64,000 nucleotides of DNA from Phytophthora hibernalis (Eukaryota > Oomycota > Peronosporomycetes > Peronosporales > Peronosporaceae). Positions 22,901 through 33,615 of the stretch are shown here, one piece after another. The stretch spans positions 868,001 to 932,000 of the forward strand of contig JAAKBF010000030.1 of the NCBI GenBank assembly GCA_012656075.1, in the 5' to 3' direction. Position 1 is the stretch's first letter. Every line of letters starts with the position of its first letter. A program made the translations under genes and the position numbers. Under the pieces are notes generated by a model. That model saw only the letters and a list, made by a program, of their open reading frames with translations, was not told the origin of the DNA and did no database searches.

Positions 22901-25357
22901 ATGGCGGCAATACGCCCGTCGGCGCCATCGGGATACGAAGATCTCAGGACTCGAGACATCGACACAAATGCAGATCTCACTTTCTTCGGAAGTCAAAGCT
23001 TTAGAACGCTCACCTACGTCAGGACGCGGAGGTGGGAGAATCTCCTGTCGCAACCAGACATCGCAGGATACATTGCCCTTTCCAAACTGCGCTGTGTCAT
23101 CACACTCGTATCGCTCACTCTCCTTGCCACAGACATCCCGCGTACTGGTGTTGGTATACTCAACTTACAGGAGTACTATCCCGTTCCACTCATGCCCAGC
23201 ACCGCGGTTCGTTTCGGACCCTTCAACTATCCCATCTTGCATATTTGGCGGTTGGGAAATGGTACTGTGAGTGATAGTGATAATTCATCAACCGCTTTTG
23301 CAGGGGCCATAGGCGACCAACCCATTTCTGCAGCTCGGGTGTGATCATACCAATACGACACGACATCAATTGGACTCCGAGGAGCAGTAGAGCTGCTCAA
23401 CGTGACCGAGTTTCCGCCTTTCCTGCTCTACAAAAATCAACCCGATCAACACGCGATGAACCCGAACAGCCATATCGAACTCGACACTGCGTTCACAATG
23501 CTAGACGCCTTCATCACGGCTGCACACACTCAGCTCAAGCGATCAAAAATAAGTCTAGAAAATTGCGCTTCGCCACGAAACACAACTGGGTAGACCGCAT
23601 TCACCATTACGTCGTGCGATTTGCTTCCAAGAATCCAGCATGGAGGCTGCACTCGCTTCATGCAGCACACATATCCCAAAACTCGCTGTCACTCGCAATA
23701 TGCACCCACGATTCCATCGCAAAACGATCTTCACCGCGTCCACGCTTTTGCAATCATCCAGGCATTTGGAAGTGCAAAAATCCCTCGGATGAGTCATTGC
23801 CCGACGTTCGCCTCTGGGAGCACATGGACCTACGCCCCCAAGTTCTACAGCAACGTTACCCAGAATTGGAGCTGGACGTGGCGCTGATTTCGTCAGAGGC
23901 TTTCATCAACGTCAGGGGCGATGCGGTCCACCTTTTACAACTACGAAGCGTTGGAAATTGTTGCCCTTATCAGAGGCAGGCGATGCGTCGAACAGGAAAC
24001 AAACTCGCTGACAGAGACGAAGGTTGTGTGCACCACTGTCTTTGTTGACGACTACCGCTACGAGCGCGATATCGTTCAAACCAATCTCGTGGACTGGTAT
24101 GGTATCATCGCGATACTGCGAGGTGGGGCTCAAACGTACGTATGGGTTCGTTTGGTTCTCTTGGTCTACGTCGCGTACACAGCAGCCAGGCGAGTGGTTG
24201 CTGCAAACACGAACGTTCGTCCGCGTTTACTATCAGCTGCAATGATTGTGTTGAAGATTCCGTTTCAGGTCATTGTGTACTCCAGCCTGATACATGTATG
24301 CATATGTTGCAGCATTGTTCCTGGACAGCAGCTTCATCGATATCTTTCTCGACTCGTATTGGGCTTCGGTTGGAGGCTCCGTCAACTTCAGGCTCACGTC
24401 TTTCGTTGAAACAACAGCAGTTCAAATGCGCAACGTCTGGTTACTGGCGCTGCTTGCAATCTTAGTAGTATGTGTCGTGAGGAAGGCACGCGTTCACTGG
24501 CACGATGGAGTTCCTGGAATTCGTGGTCTTCTCATCAGTTTTACGTCCACATTGACGATTGTTGGGCCATACAAAAATACCAGGTATCGAGACCGAACAT
24601 CACAAGTGTCTTCCTAGTTGCTGATGTAGGGTCGACAATGGATATTGTTCACTGTAACCCCGGCGGTTATATGAATGCGTCCTCGTACATTTTTGACGAC
24701 AGCGCGAGTATGTTACTGTTTTGCATCGGGGCAATCATGGGACTGGCGATGGCCATCAAGGCATTGGGTTCGTTGACACCGCGACGCAGCTGGGTGCATC
24801 GTGAAACGAAAGGTGTCGTCCTCAGCTCAACACCTGTAGTTCCCAGCGGTGCACGAATTATCTGGCCGACATCGGTGCTGAGCATTCGATTTCATACTAA
24901 CGTTATGTTTCGGTCTCAAGTAATACATGGTCCGCGAGTCTCCAACGTTTTAATACCATTAGGCCCACAGCTTCGAGCAGCTCAGTCGGCATCGGTCAAT
25001 ATCGACCCCACTTGCCGTGGACCATCATCATTACTCAGCAATCATCGCAATTTGTGCCGGAGCCCCCACCGCACTTCGGAGTTTCACTCTGTCTTACAGT
25101 TGATGAATATTGCAATGATGAGCGATCCGTGGAATTTAGTCTGGCTCCGAGAACTTGGTATCCAATTGTACTTCTACAAGATCCATCGCAGCAACGAAGT
25201 TAATAATGGTGCTAAGGCAAGTGCATATGCAGTCATCTTACCGTACGGAGAGGACGAAGTGGAAGAATACACAGGCCTCAGCTCTAGCGAATATCAGCTC
25301 CTTGATTCAGCGAATTCTTGCGACATCCCAATGTCGGTACTGCTACAATGTGGCTAA
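22901..25357 (+). pseudogene. Tandem polytopic membrane-protein family, unit D (degenerate)
   Basis: This starts with ATG 22901 (MAAIRPSAPSGY). Trp of the family motif IWSYQYDTTS is replaced by TGA at 23342-23344, so translation would stop after about 147 residues. Further lesions compared with unit C: a -1 shift near 23560, a two-base loss near 23896 (before LSSTSGAMRSTF), a one-base gain near 24294 (within the helix before YVAALFLDSSF), and a -1 shift near 24592 (YRDRNITSV). The C-terminal half (VQMRNVWLLALLAI, DIVHCNPGGYMNASSYIF, LMNIAMMSDPWNLVWLR, MSVLLQCG) is otherwise well kept. The mix of nonsense, -2 and +1 changes is not the homopolymer pattern seen elsewhere, which argues for real decay. 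Confidence 0.8.
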
Positions 25358-25558
25358 TAGACTTATCATAACATGAACACATGAGCAATGTTCATAGCAC
25401 CTGTACCCTTCTTACGTTGCTGGAAATCCGTTTGCCAAGGCATCGTATCCCTATTTATTTGTTTGCACATTCTATCTGTCCACGGCATACATCAGCAACC
25501 AGGTAGACAGCTACTTTATGCGCCTTCATGTACCATCACCGTCAAAGGGCGTTCACCA

Positions 25559-27299
25559 TTAGTGCTCGTCAGTGTTACGGCTGAGACGGCCCAGTCCATT
25601 CAAAGCAGCAACGCGGTAAGCTTCCGCCAGCGTCGGGTAGTTGAAGACAGCATCCCGGAAGTACGTCAGTGAGCAATCCATAGCCATTGCGACCTGCCCG
25701 ATGTGAATAATCTCCGTGGCACCTTCGCCAATTGCGTGGACGCCGAAAACCTTGAGTGTGTCCGGGTCGAACAAGATCTTTAGGGTGCCACCAGCCATCG
25801 CACCCATCATCTGACCCTTAGCCAACTCGGAGTACTTGGCAACACCGATCTCGTAATTCACGCAATCTTTCGTGAGCTGCTGCTCCGTTTGGCCCACCAT
25901 CGAGATTTCCGGGATTGTGTAGATGCCGTACGGATAATTGCCGCTCTCCAACTGGCTTGTTACGGCAAGTTCCTCATTCGGATTCCACATGTGACAGGAC
26001 GCCAATCGGCCTTGCTCCATGCTCGTAGATGCCAGCGCTGGTGCGCCAATGCAGTCGCCCGCAGCATAACTGCGAGAACCGACAGTAGGATAAGTTAGTA
26101 AGGATTCTCCACGACATCGAGTAGAGCCAGGTATTCAAACTAACATGTGAGGCTGATCCGTCTGGTAGTTTTTGTTGACGTTGATCAGGCCGCGGTGGTT
26201 GCGCGAGAGCCCCACCGCCTCCAGGTTCAGTCCGTCCGTGCTCGCCTGGCGGCCCACCGTGTACAACAGCGCATCGGCGCTGAGGACCTTGCCGCTTTCG
26301 AAGAACACCTTGACGCGGTTGTCCGTCGTCTGAGCAGCAACACGTATCGTCAGCTTGCCTCACATCATCAACACGCATTCAAATCGTCACCTCGACTTTC
26401 TTGATGGTCTCGCCCAGCAGGAAGCGCGCTCCGTTGCTCTGCATCTCGTACGTGAGGTTGCTGATGATCTCGCGGTCGCAGAAGGACAGAATCTGCACAC
26501 GAAAACCACTACATCAGTCATACCCCATTATCGAAACCAAAACGACGCCACTCACGTCTGGTCGTCCGTCCACGACGGTGACCGTGTGTCCAGGCACGAC
26601 GTTCACCATGGAGGCGTACTCCATGCCAATAACGCCGGCGCCCACAACGATGAGCGAGCGCGGCAGCTGGTGCATGTCGCGACTCAGGATCTGGTCGCTG
26701 TCGATCACGACCTGGCCGTCAATCGGCACGAGCGGGTTGTGCGCGGGTCTGGTGCCGCACGCGATGAGGAACTTGTCGGCCTTGACGCGCGAGAGCGAGT
26801 CCAGCGTGCTGCCGCCACTCGAGCCCTTCTTCTGGTCGTCGTCGTCGCGCACGATGGAGATCTCGTGCTCGCTCTCGAAGCGCGCGAATCCCGGACGACG
26901 TCCACGCGCGCAGCCTTGAGCTGCGCGCGCACGACGTCCTCCTCGGAGCTCACGACGCGCTGCACGCGGTACAGGATGTCCTGGATCGTCACCGTCTTCA
27001 TACTGTACGACTTGCCGTAGAATCCGTGGTGTCGGTAGCCAGAGAGGTGCAGAACCGCCTCGCGGAACGTCTTGGACGGGATCGTGCCCGTGTGCACGCA
27101 CACGCCGCCCAGCCGCGTGCGCTTGTCCACAATGGCCACGCGCTTGCCCTGCTTGGCCGACTCGAGCGCGCACTGCGTCGCGGACGGGCCGCTGCCGATC
27201 ACCACCAGGTCGTAGGCCGCCACCTGCGGCTTGAGCGTCTGCGCCGACAGCAGGCGCCGCTGGCCGCGCGGAAACAGAGCGCGTCCTGAGCCCCAGCAT
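25559..27299 (-). CDS. sthA: SthA-type soluble pyridine nucleotide transhydrogenase (FAD flavoprotein)
   Basis: This would exchange hydride between NADPH and NAD+. Motifs in order: FAD-binding DLVVIGSGPSATQCALE; GGVCVHTGTIPSKTFREAV, which has Cys but Thr where disulfide reductases have the second Cys; NAD-binding IVVGAGVIGMEYAS; YAAGDCIGAPALASTSMEQG; and C-terminal NYPTLAEAYRVAALNGLGRL in place of the His-Glu pair of lipoamide dehydrogenase. These features single out the SthA subfamily, best known from bacteria. Exons run down from 27299: introns at 26493-26555, 26330-26390 and 26070-26144 join in phase (LGETIKKVE/TTDNRVK; QPHI/YAAGD). A -1 shift near 26890 separates AARVDVV from GFARFESE, and another irregularity lies between the proposed ATG at 27299 and AAYDLVV. 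The N-terminus is Arg/Ser-rich, so an organelle presequence is possible but unproven. It is divergent from ISY1 by 177 bp. Confidence 0.85.
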
Positions 27300-27476
27300 T
27301 GTTAATGCGGAATGAGGAGTGAAGGTCACCGCTTCCCGCCCCATGTTGGTTGAACCCGCGCGATTGGCTGAAAAGAAGTTAAACGGTTTGCGGTGGTGTG
27401 GTGTACACACTGCGCGATATTCGAGACACACTCCCATTTTGCTCTTGCTCTGGAAGTGTAGCTCGAGACCGACAGG

Positions 27477-28387
27477 ATGGCGCGTAATGAGGAGAAGGCG
27501 CAGTCGCTGCTGAACCGATGGACATCCATGAAGCAGGACTTCGCAGACACCTTCAAGAAGTGAGCGTCTGTGTGCTGATGTATAGCTTCGTATGATGCTA
27601 ACGCTGTTGCTACTGCTGCTAGTCGCCGACCGTATTTGGCTTCCCAATGCGATAATCTCAAGGACGCCGACCGCTGGCGACGCCAGATCGTCCGCGAGAT
27701 CTCCAAGAAGGTGGCGGACATCCAGAATGGTGCGTGTGTTGGTTCTCCGTATTATACTGTAGGCTAGGCTGACACTGTATTGTTGTTGTTGTTGTTGTTG
27801 CTGCTGCTGCTGCTGAAGCCGGATCCAGCGAGCATGTGATCCGGGACCTGAACGATGAGATCAACAAGCGCATCCGCGAGAAGCGGCACTGGGAACGGAG
27901 GATCGTGCAGTTGGGCGGGACGAACTACGCTCGTTCGCAGCCGCAGGCCTACGACGCAGACGGCGAGGAGGTGAGAGGCGCTGGCGGCTACCAGTACTTT
28001 GGCGCGGCCAAGAACCTACCAGGCGTGCGCGAGCTCTTCCAGAAAGACGAGCCAGAGACGCGCAAACGCACTCGACAAGACATGTACAAACACATTGAGC
28101 CCGACTACTACGGCTTCCGCGACGACGAAGACGAGCAGCAGCTCAAGGACGAGGAGGAAGCCGAGAACAGACTGCGCCAACGCGCCATGGACGGCTGGGA
28201 CGCTGCCGAGACCAAGCGCAAAGCTCAAGTCGCCGAACTGGTGCGTCAATTTCGTTTGCACTTGCTACATGTACTGGAGCTGTCTGCTAACCGTGTGGTA
28301 ACGTCTTCCACAACACCAGGGCATATCAACGCACTGAAGCAGAGACGGATCGATTTGCTTGTCGGAGCTGCTGCTGTTGACGAATAG
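27477..28387 (+). CDS. ISY1: Pre-mRNA splicing factor ISY1
   Basis: This is a component of the NineTeen (Prp19-associated) complex that acts in the catalytic spliceosome. Exon 1 (27477-27559) encodes MARNEEKAQSLLNRW; exon 2 (27623-27729) RRPYLASQC and DRWRRQIVREISKKV; exon 3 from 27817 GSSEHVIRDLNDEINKRIRE, then KRHWERRIVQLGGTNY. These are hallmark ISY1 blocks and join in phase. The remainder is charged (DMYKHIEPDYYGFRDDED). A GTGCGT at 28241 and CAG ending at 28319 look like a third intron. With it the last exon (INALKQRRIDLLV) is out of frame by one base in a GGG run; without it the frame stays open to the stop at 28385. The exact C-terminus is therefore uncertain. Confidence 0.9.
27781..27813 (+). 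repeat. (TTG)6(CTG)5 microsatellite in ISY1 intron 2
   Basis: Six TTG units (27781-27798) pass directly into five CTG units (27799-27813), immediately before the AAG acceptor at 27814-27816. The run forms the pyrimidine-poor end of the intron. Length variation here would change the branch-to-acceptor distance. Confidence 0.8.
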
Positions 28388-28607
28388 GAACACGCTAGAG
28401 ATGTCGAGGACGATAACAGCTCTGGCTGAGCGAACGAGACGTCGCTTCCGCGGGGAAGGTTGGTGCTTTTTCTGATTGGTTTTTATTCATGAGAGTCGAC
28501 CTGCAGAAGACGAGGGATGGCGTCCGCTAGGTCGGCCTCCCCGTCGTCGGCCGCTCGCTCACCCCGCGGCCAATAATTACAGGAGAAGCGCCGACTGCTG
28601 TGTGTAC

Positions 28608-28904
28608 TTAGTCCTTGAAGTGGCGGATGGGGTTGGCCTTCTGGGCCTTGCCGTACTCCACCGAGGCAGCCTGCCACTCGGCCGACGTCGTCTTGGGCGA
28701 GCCGGGCAAGGCACCGCCGAGGTCGGACCTGATTGCAAGGATGAGTGAGCGGGATATTGGTTGATACAGACGTTTCTATTGGCTGCCTCACGCACCAGTG
28801 TAGCGGAAGAAGGCGAAGGTGGCGTACGAGGCGCCGAGCAACGTGGGGATGGTGATGGCCATGGTGGCGCCCTTGGACATCTTCTGCGAGATCTGATAGA
28901 ACAT
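28608..28904 (-). CDS. Small single-span membrane protein, possibly a mitochondrial subunit
   Basis: Exon 1 (28904-28796) encodes MFYQISQKMSKGATMA and a hydrophobic segment IPTLLGASYATFAFFRY. A 67-nt GTGCGT..CAG intron (28795-28729) leads to exon 2 with SDLGGALPGSPKTTS and KAQKANPIRHFKD before TAA at 28610-28608. The two exons need one more base at the junction to be in phase, in line with the -1 errors elsewhere. The product is about 77 residues. One N-terminal helix with a polar C-terminal tail is typical of small respiratory-chain or inner-membrane accessory subunits, but I cannot name it. It is convergent with ISY1. Confidence 0.55.
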
Positions 28905-29348
28905 GGCGCTGATTGACGACTAGTGGCGGCTTTTTCGAGACTGTATGAACCACCAGGAAGGCCCCCGTGTTTTCTGGGGCCACGGTCAAAGTTGCATAGA
29001 CTCGCGCCGGCTACGGAATGAGGTCGCGAACAGTTTGCCAATCATAGGGTATTAGAATGGGTATCAGATACAAATAGTAAGATGCGGAGCCGATGGGGAC
29101 AACGCTGGATATTATTCAATTGGTGCGCTTTTTGCTTTTAGACAAAAATATGAAGGCAACTGCACCCTCTTTTGATAAATGTTTCGGTGCACCTCCATAG
29201 ACGAACGTCAATGCGAAGAATTCACCATGTACTTCAGCGTGTATCATTCACATATCCGAGCTAGAAGCCCAGCCTTCTTCGTGTAGTAAATATGTCCAAC
29301 AAACGTCGTCGTCATGCACCCTGCGTCGCCTCCTCTGGAGTTCTCTGA
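28905..29348. other. Intergenic, no supported gene
   Basis: These 444 bp lie between the small membrane-protein start and the stop of the NOPCHAP1-like gene, both on the minus strand. This is presumably the promoter of the former and the 3' region of the latter. No conserved coding, RNA or repeat signal was noticed. Confidence 0.4.
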
Positions 29349-29927
29349 TCAGTTGAGCTCCTGGATGACTGGGCGCGGCTTGTTGCTCGGCTTCTCGAGT
29401 TGCATCCGGAACGATGCATCCTCCTCCTGCTGCTCGGACCCTGCGCCATTTACTTTTGCGGTCGTTGCGGCCTTGATTTGTGCCTCCGGGTCGACTGCGA
29501 CCGCCTCGTTGTCGTTCTCGTCCATCATGCCTAGCGCAAAGTTCTATAGTGCACACCAATCGTTAGCTTGACACTTGATAGCACCACCATTCTAATTCCC
29601 AACGCACCATTTCAATCACCGGCGTCTTGCCGTCCTTCTCCTTCTCGTCGCCTCCAGCCATAGAGTCATCGCCATCTGCTCCGCTCTGCTCCTCGGCCTC
29701 CTCCACTTCGATATTGTGCTTGTCGCCTTCACCTGCTGCCACCGCCTCGCTCAGCTTCTTATTCTCTTCAGCCATCACAGGCAGGAACGCGTCCAGTCTG
29801 GAAAACACTGCAGCACCAAGATGGTAGAGTCTAACGGTTAGACCACCATCCACAGCATCAACCTTAAAAACAACGTACGAGCGCTCTTGGGCAGCTTGGG
29901 GAACGTCGGGGGTTGCTGGTCCTGCAT
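29349..29927 (-). CDS. NOPCHAP1-like (C12orf45/DUF4598) snoRNP assembly factor
   Basis: Three exons give a 147-residue protein: 29927-29879 (MQDQQPPTFPKLPKSA), 29807-29608 and 29543-29349. Both introns (71 and 64 nt) are canonical and all phases close. The family core is visible: FSRLDAFLPVMAEENKKL, then NIEVEEAEEQ, an acidic stretch, and PVIEM joined to NFALGMMDEND. In animals this small protein is an assembly chaperone for the box C/D snoRNP protein NOP58; the same role is inferred here. The family call rests on the spacing of the FLPxM, NIE and IEMxxALGxxD blocks. It is divergent from the TRP-type channel with 193 bp between starts. Confidence 0.65.
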
Positions 29928-30055
29928 TGTATCTGTGCACAAAGGGAGCAAAGGTTATCAGCGCCACTCATACCAATGCCGCACTCGTCCATAGTACAGC
30001 ACTCACCCTATCGTCAATGAGTGTCAGCTGCTGTCCAGCTATCTGTACCGCAGTT

Positions 30056-30086
30056 GTATACATTAGGTATACCATGTATACCTAAT
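30056..30086. promoter_or_regulatory. Perfect 11-bp dyad and three GTATAC words upstream of the channel gene
   Basis: ATTAGGTATAC (30062-30072) and GTATACCTAAT (30076-30086) are exact reverse complements separated by CAT. A third GTATAC is at 30056-30061. The element lies 34 bp upstream of the channel ATG at 30121, in the divergent promoter shared with the NOPCHAP1-like gene. It looks like a protein-binding dyad; its role is inferred from position only. Confidence 0.6.
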
Positions 30087-30120
30087 CTAGTGTGGTGTAC
30101 CCAACTCACAAGTTGAAGTC

Positions 30121-32443
30121 ATGCCGGGGAGGCGCATCGTGCGCGCCAAGCCGCGCCGTAGCCTCTCGAGTCGCTTCCACTGGCTGCGCAACGCGGTCCA
30201 GGTGGATGTAGTAGCGCAGCAGGGACTCGACCACGACGACGGCATCTTCCACGCAGTGCGGTCCAACGATGCGGACGCGGCGCTGCGACTTGTAGAGAGC
30301 GAGAGCTGCTTGACGCTGCGGGACTCGGTAGGGGCCGCCCCTGTGCACATCGCGTTCCTTTTCGGCCACTATGAACTGGGAAAGAGTCTCGTGCTGCGGT
30401 GTCGAGCACTCTCCACACTCACGTACACGACTGGGCCCTACGAGGGCGAGAACATCCTGCACATCGCCATCGTCCACAGACAGATGGAGCTCGTACAGTG
30501 GCTTGTACGGCAGGCTCCGCAATTAGCAAGAGCAGAAACAACCGGCAGATTCTTCGGTCCTACTAAAGCCTGCTACTTCGGTGGCACTCCGCTGCTCTTC
30601 GCGCTCGCGTCCAACCAGATGGACATGGCGCTGTGCATCTTAGAATCTGCCGAGCGGCTGCAGGACGGGCCGATGAAGGAAGACGAGGGGGAGGACCTGG
30701 CATCCATCTTCACGTGCGATCGCTTCGGCAACAATGTGCTTCATCTTGCAGTCATCCGAGACCTACCTGACGTCTACGACTTTGCGTTGCGGTACGTGAT
30801 CCGACTGCTGTCTCGTGAGGAGGAGAGGTTTGCTCCCAGAAAAGTTGGCTCGATCGTTTCTGAAGAGAAACCAGCCGACGAAGTTCACGAAGTGGAGAGT
30901 ATGGTGGTTGTACAGGGCCCTTCTCAATCCTTGACAGAAGTACCATTGAGTTCGGCTGATGACTTTAGGACTGGGGAAATCCATCTTGTGAACTTCCTCA
31001 AGAGAACGAGTGACTCGGGATACGAGCAAATGCTTCGCTTCTTGATGCGGCGCAATTCAGATGAACTAACACCATTATCACTTGCCGCGGCTATTGGTCA
31101 ACAACGCATGTTCGAGCACCTCTTTCACCATTCATCATCCGTCGCGTGGCGATTTGGTCCCATCACAGCATTTCATGTGCCCTTGCTTGACTTGGAGCAG
31201 CCTGAATCGCGACCAGACCCCGATCTTGGACGATTTCAGCGTATTCACGACTGGATCACATTGCTGCCGTACCCGTTGGCGCCAAAGGGAAGAAAAGGCT
31301 ACCGAACAGCTATCCAATGCCTCTGCTCAGTCGAGAGGATCTCCAATATATTGCCCAAGCACCATGTCGCCTTGCAAGAGGTTGTAGCAAAACGCCTCGA
31401 AATGCTAAAGATGCTGGAGATTCAGCAGCTCTTGCACAAGAAATGGAAATACGTTGGGAAGAAGCGCTTCCTGTGGCGTTTGGCGATCTACTCCGTTTTC
31501 CTCATCTTGCTGAATGCAACTACGTTTGCTCCGTACAGCATGTACGCTGAAGAATCACGAGGAGAAGCAGCAGGCTTAGGTTTTGCTGAACTGGGAGCAC
31601 TAGCACTGGCTGCTCTCAAGTTCATGAACGAAAGCAACCAAATCCTGCTGAATTTTGGCGGGTATATCACGGAGGGTGGAGCAGGGCGTCTGGACAATAT
31701 CTGCACTATCGTCACGAGTATCTCGCTCTTTGCATCATCAGCGGCTCGACTTGCAAACCAACAGGAGGCAGGAGACGCTCTCAGTGCAGTTACGTTAATT
31801 TTTGCGTGGTTCTACCTCTTTTTCTTCTTGTTGGGCTTTCGTACGACCGGCCCGTTCGTAGTTATGATTCTACGAATGATCGCTACCGATATCGTACGCT
31901 TCTTACTGGTGTATAGCGCAGTTTTGGTTGGATTCTCCCAGGCCATTTACGTCGTGCACGATGGTCGTGTTGGTCCTCATGCGCTGTTCTTGCGGATGCG
32001 TACATTGCTTGTCATGGGATTTACGGGCGAGGTTAACTATGATGACAACTACGGTTCCGGTGGCAGGATGAATGCTTTCACGCAAGTGCTGGTTCTGTGC
32101 TACGTTATTCTTGTCATGATCATCCTTGTAAATCTGCTCATCGCCATGTACGTCTGCTGAGGCTATTTGCTTCATGACATGAGCTTCCTGGTATAACTGA
32201 TGTCTTCTTTGATTGATTAGGATGGGAAACACGTACAGCGAGGTGTTGCAGGAGTCAGAACAGCGGTGGGTTGCTGAACGCGCGAACATCATGGCTTCGA
32301 TCGACAACCAGTGTCCTGCCGAGTGGAATCAACAGGCACGAAAGCTGTTTGCCATCCCGCTGCAGAATCGCAGTGGCGAAGAGATCTTGTACCTCGAGAT
32401 GGAAGTGAAGAAACTCGACGAGTGGATGCACAGTGACACTTAA
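30121..32443 (+). CDS. Ankyrin-repeat TRP(V)-type cation channel
   Basis: This encodes 749 residues in two exons (30121-32147, 32221-32443), joined in phase by a 73-nt intron. Residues about 40-330 hold ankyrin-like repeats (GAAPVHIAFLFGHYELGKSL; ENILHIAIVHRQMELVQWL; GGTPLLFALASNQMDMAL; NNVLHLAVIRDLPDVYDF; LTPLSLAAAIGQQRMFEHL). About six hydrophobic segments follow from residue 455 to 675, including LAIYSVFLILLNATTFA, FAWFYLFFFLLGF and FVVMILRMIATDIVRFLLVY. A pore-like loop (LLVMGFTGEVNYDDNYG) precedes the last helix VLVLCYVILVMIILVNLLIAMM, which runs into GNTYSEVLQESEQRW, closely like the TRPV S6 end. Calcium-permeable channel activity at a membrane is inferred from the family. The stop is only 34 bp from the stop of the convergent coiled-coil gene. 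Confidence 0.85.
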
Positions 32444-32477
32444 CCGGGTTTCAAGATATTATGCTCTACTTGTACAA

Positions 32478-33615
32478 TCATGCCGCTGGGGGTGACAACG
32501 GCCGCCACTCTGTTGTGTCAGCTGATTCAATGCGGATAACGCTACGTTGAGCTAGGGACACTCGTTGATCTGTCGTAGGAACATGGGAGTCACACTTGTT
32601 TCGCACGTCAGCTTGGTCTGTGACTGTGCATTCTTCCACTGGCTCGGATGAAATGCGAAGTGAGTTCTGTGAATGGCCACACAAAGCAGTATCACTTGCA
32701 TGTTTGAGCTTCGTGTACAGCAGCTCATCCAGAACCTTTTGCTGTGTGGTTAATCGTTCGTGTAGCAGCTGATTCCGCTCCTTCAGGTCCTGCTCGACAT
32801 TTGTCGAGCATGTTTCTTGCCTCGGGGCAGGTGCTTCATCTGTCTGGGTTTCACTAGTTTTACTCACTCCATTTAACGTAGCTGCCACTGAAGACCGGCG
32901 TCGTACAGCGCTAGCTGCTGTTTGAGTGCCTTGTAATCTTTCCAAGGCCGCTGCCTTAAGATCCTGCTTTGGACTGTCTAGGAGTTCCCAGCGTGCTCTC
33001 GTGCTATCGATAGAATTGTATTTGTCGCTATGGTATTGTGTCGACCAACGGTCATACCATGCTGGTCTCTGGAAACCTGGAGCTGCTCAAATAATCTCTG
33101 TCGCACACATTTCGTCAGAGTTCGTATTCTCAGCCATTCACCATTCTGCGGCTCACCTGCATGCGAACAAGGTTGCTTTTCGCCTTTGCCTCGATGTACG
33201 CGCTGTCTTCCTTTTCAACACGTGTGTCATCTTCTTCCTTTGCAAAACGCACGCTGTTTCTCCTCGACAAAGCTCTCGTTGGTCTGAGCACCTCTGTTTG
33301 AGTAGATCGCGTCATCTTGGTGATTTTGGACGGAACATTCCCTGCTGCCGCTCTCAGCTTCTGCACCTCCACCCCCAACTGCAATTTCTCCTCTTCGTGG
33401 TGTTTGATGATCTTTAGCAGCGCCTGCACATTGCGGTCGTACTCGGCCATCCACTCGCCCTCCTTCAGTCTCACCGCGGCCTCTGCATGGTCCACTCGCC
33501 TCTTTAGATCTGTAACCTGCCCCTCCACTCGCCGACGCGCCAAATCCGATCTCTCAAGCTGTACGCGAAGCTGCCGGTTCTCCTCCAACAGCGACGCGAC
33601 GCTACTGCGTGCCAT
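32478..33615 (-). CDS. Coiled-coil protein with TQT (LC8-binding-type) motifs
   Basis: Exon 1 from ATG 33615 begins MARSSVASLLEENRQLRVQL and continues as a long heptad-rich helix (RVEGQVTDLKRRVDHAEAAV; LLKIIKHHEEEKLQLGVEV). An intron near 33155-33095 leads to RLFEQLQVSRDQ, and after one apparent missing base near 32995 to WELLDSPKQDLKAAALERL and a second coiled coil (EQDLKERNQLLHERLTTQQ). Two short linear motifs, RSTQTEV and SETQTDEA, flank the central region and match the TQT core recognised by LC8 dynein light chains. No enzymatic domain is seen. A cytoskeletal, centrosomal or flagellar scaffold is a reasonable guess, not shown. Confidence 0.65.

Noticed and set aside
25388..25672. Plus-strand frame with a hydrophobic start between unit D and the transhydrogenase
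   Set aside because: It overlaps the 3' coding end of the transhydrogenase and has no family motif. The hydrophobic stretch alone is not enough.
26355..27020. Plus-strand frames of 170-220 codons opposite the transhydrogenase
   Set aside because: They are antisense shadows of well-supported exons, rich in Arg, Thr and Ser as expected for the complementary strand.
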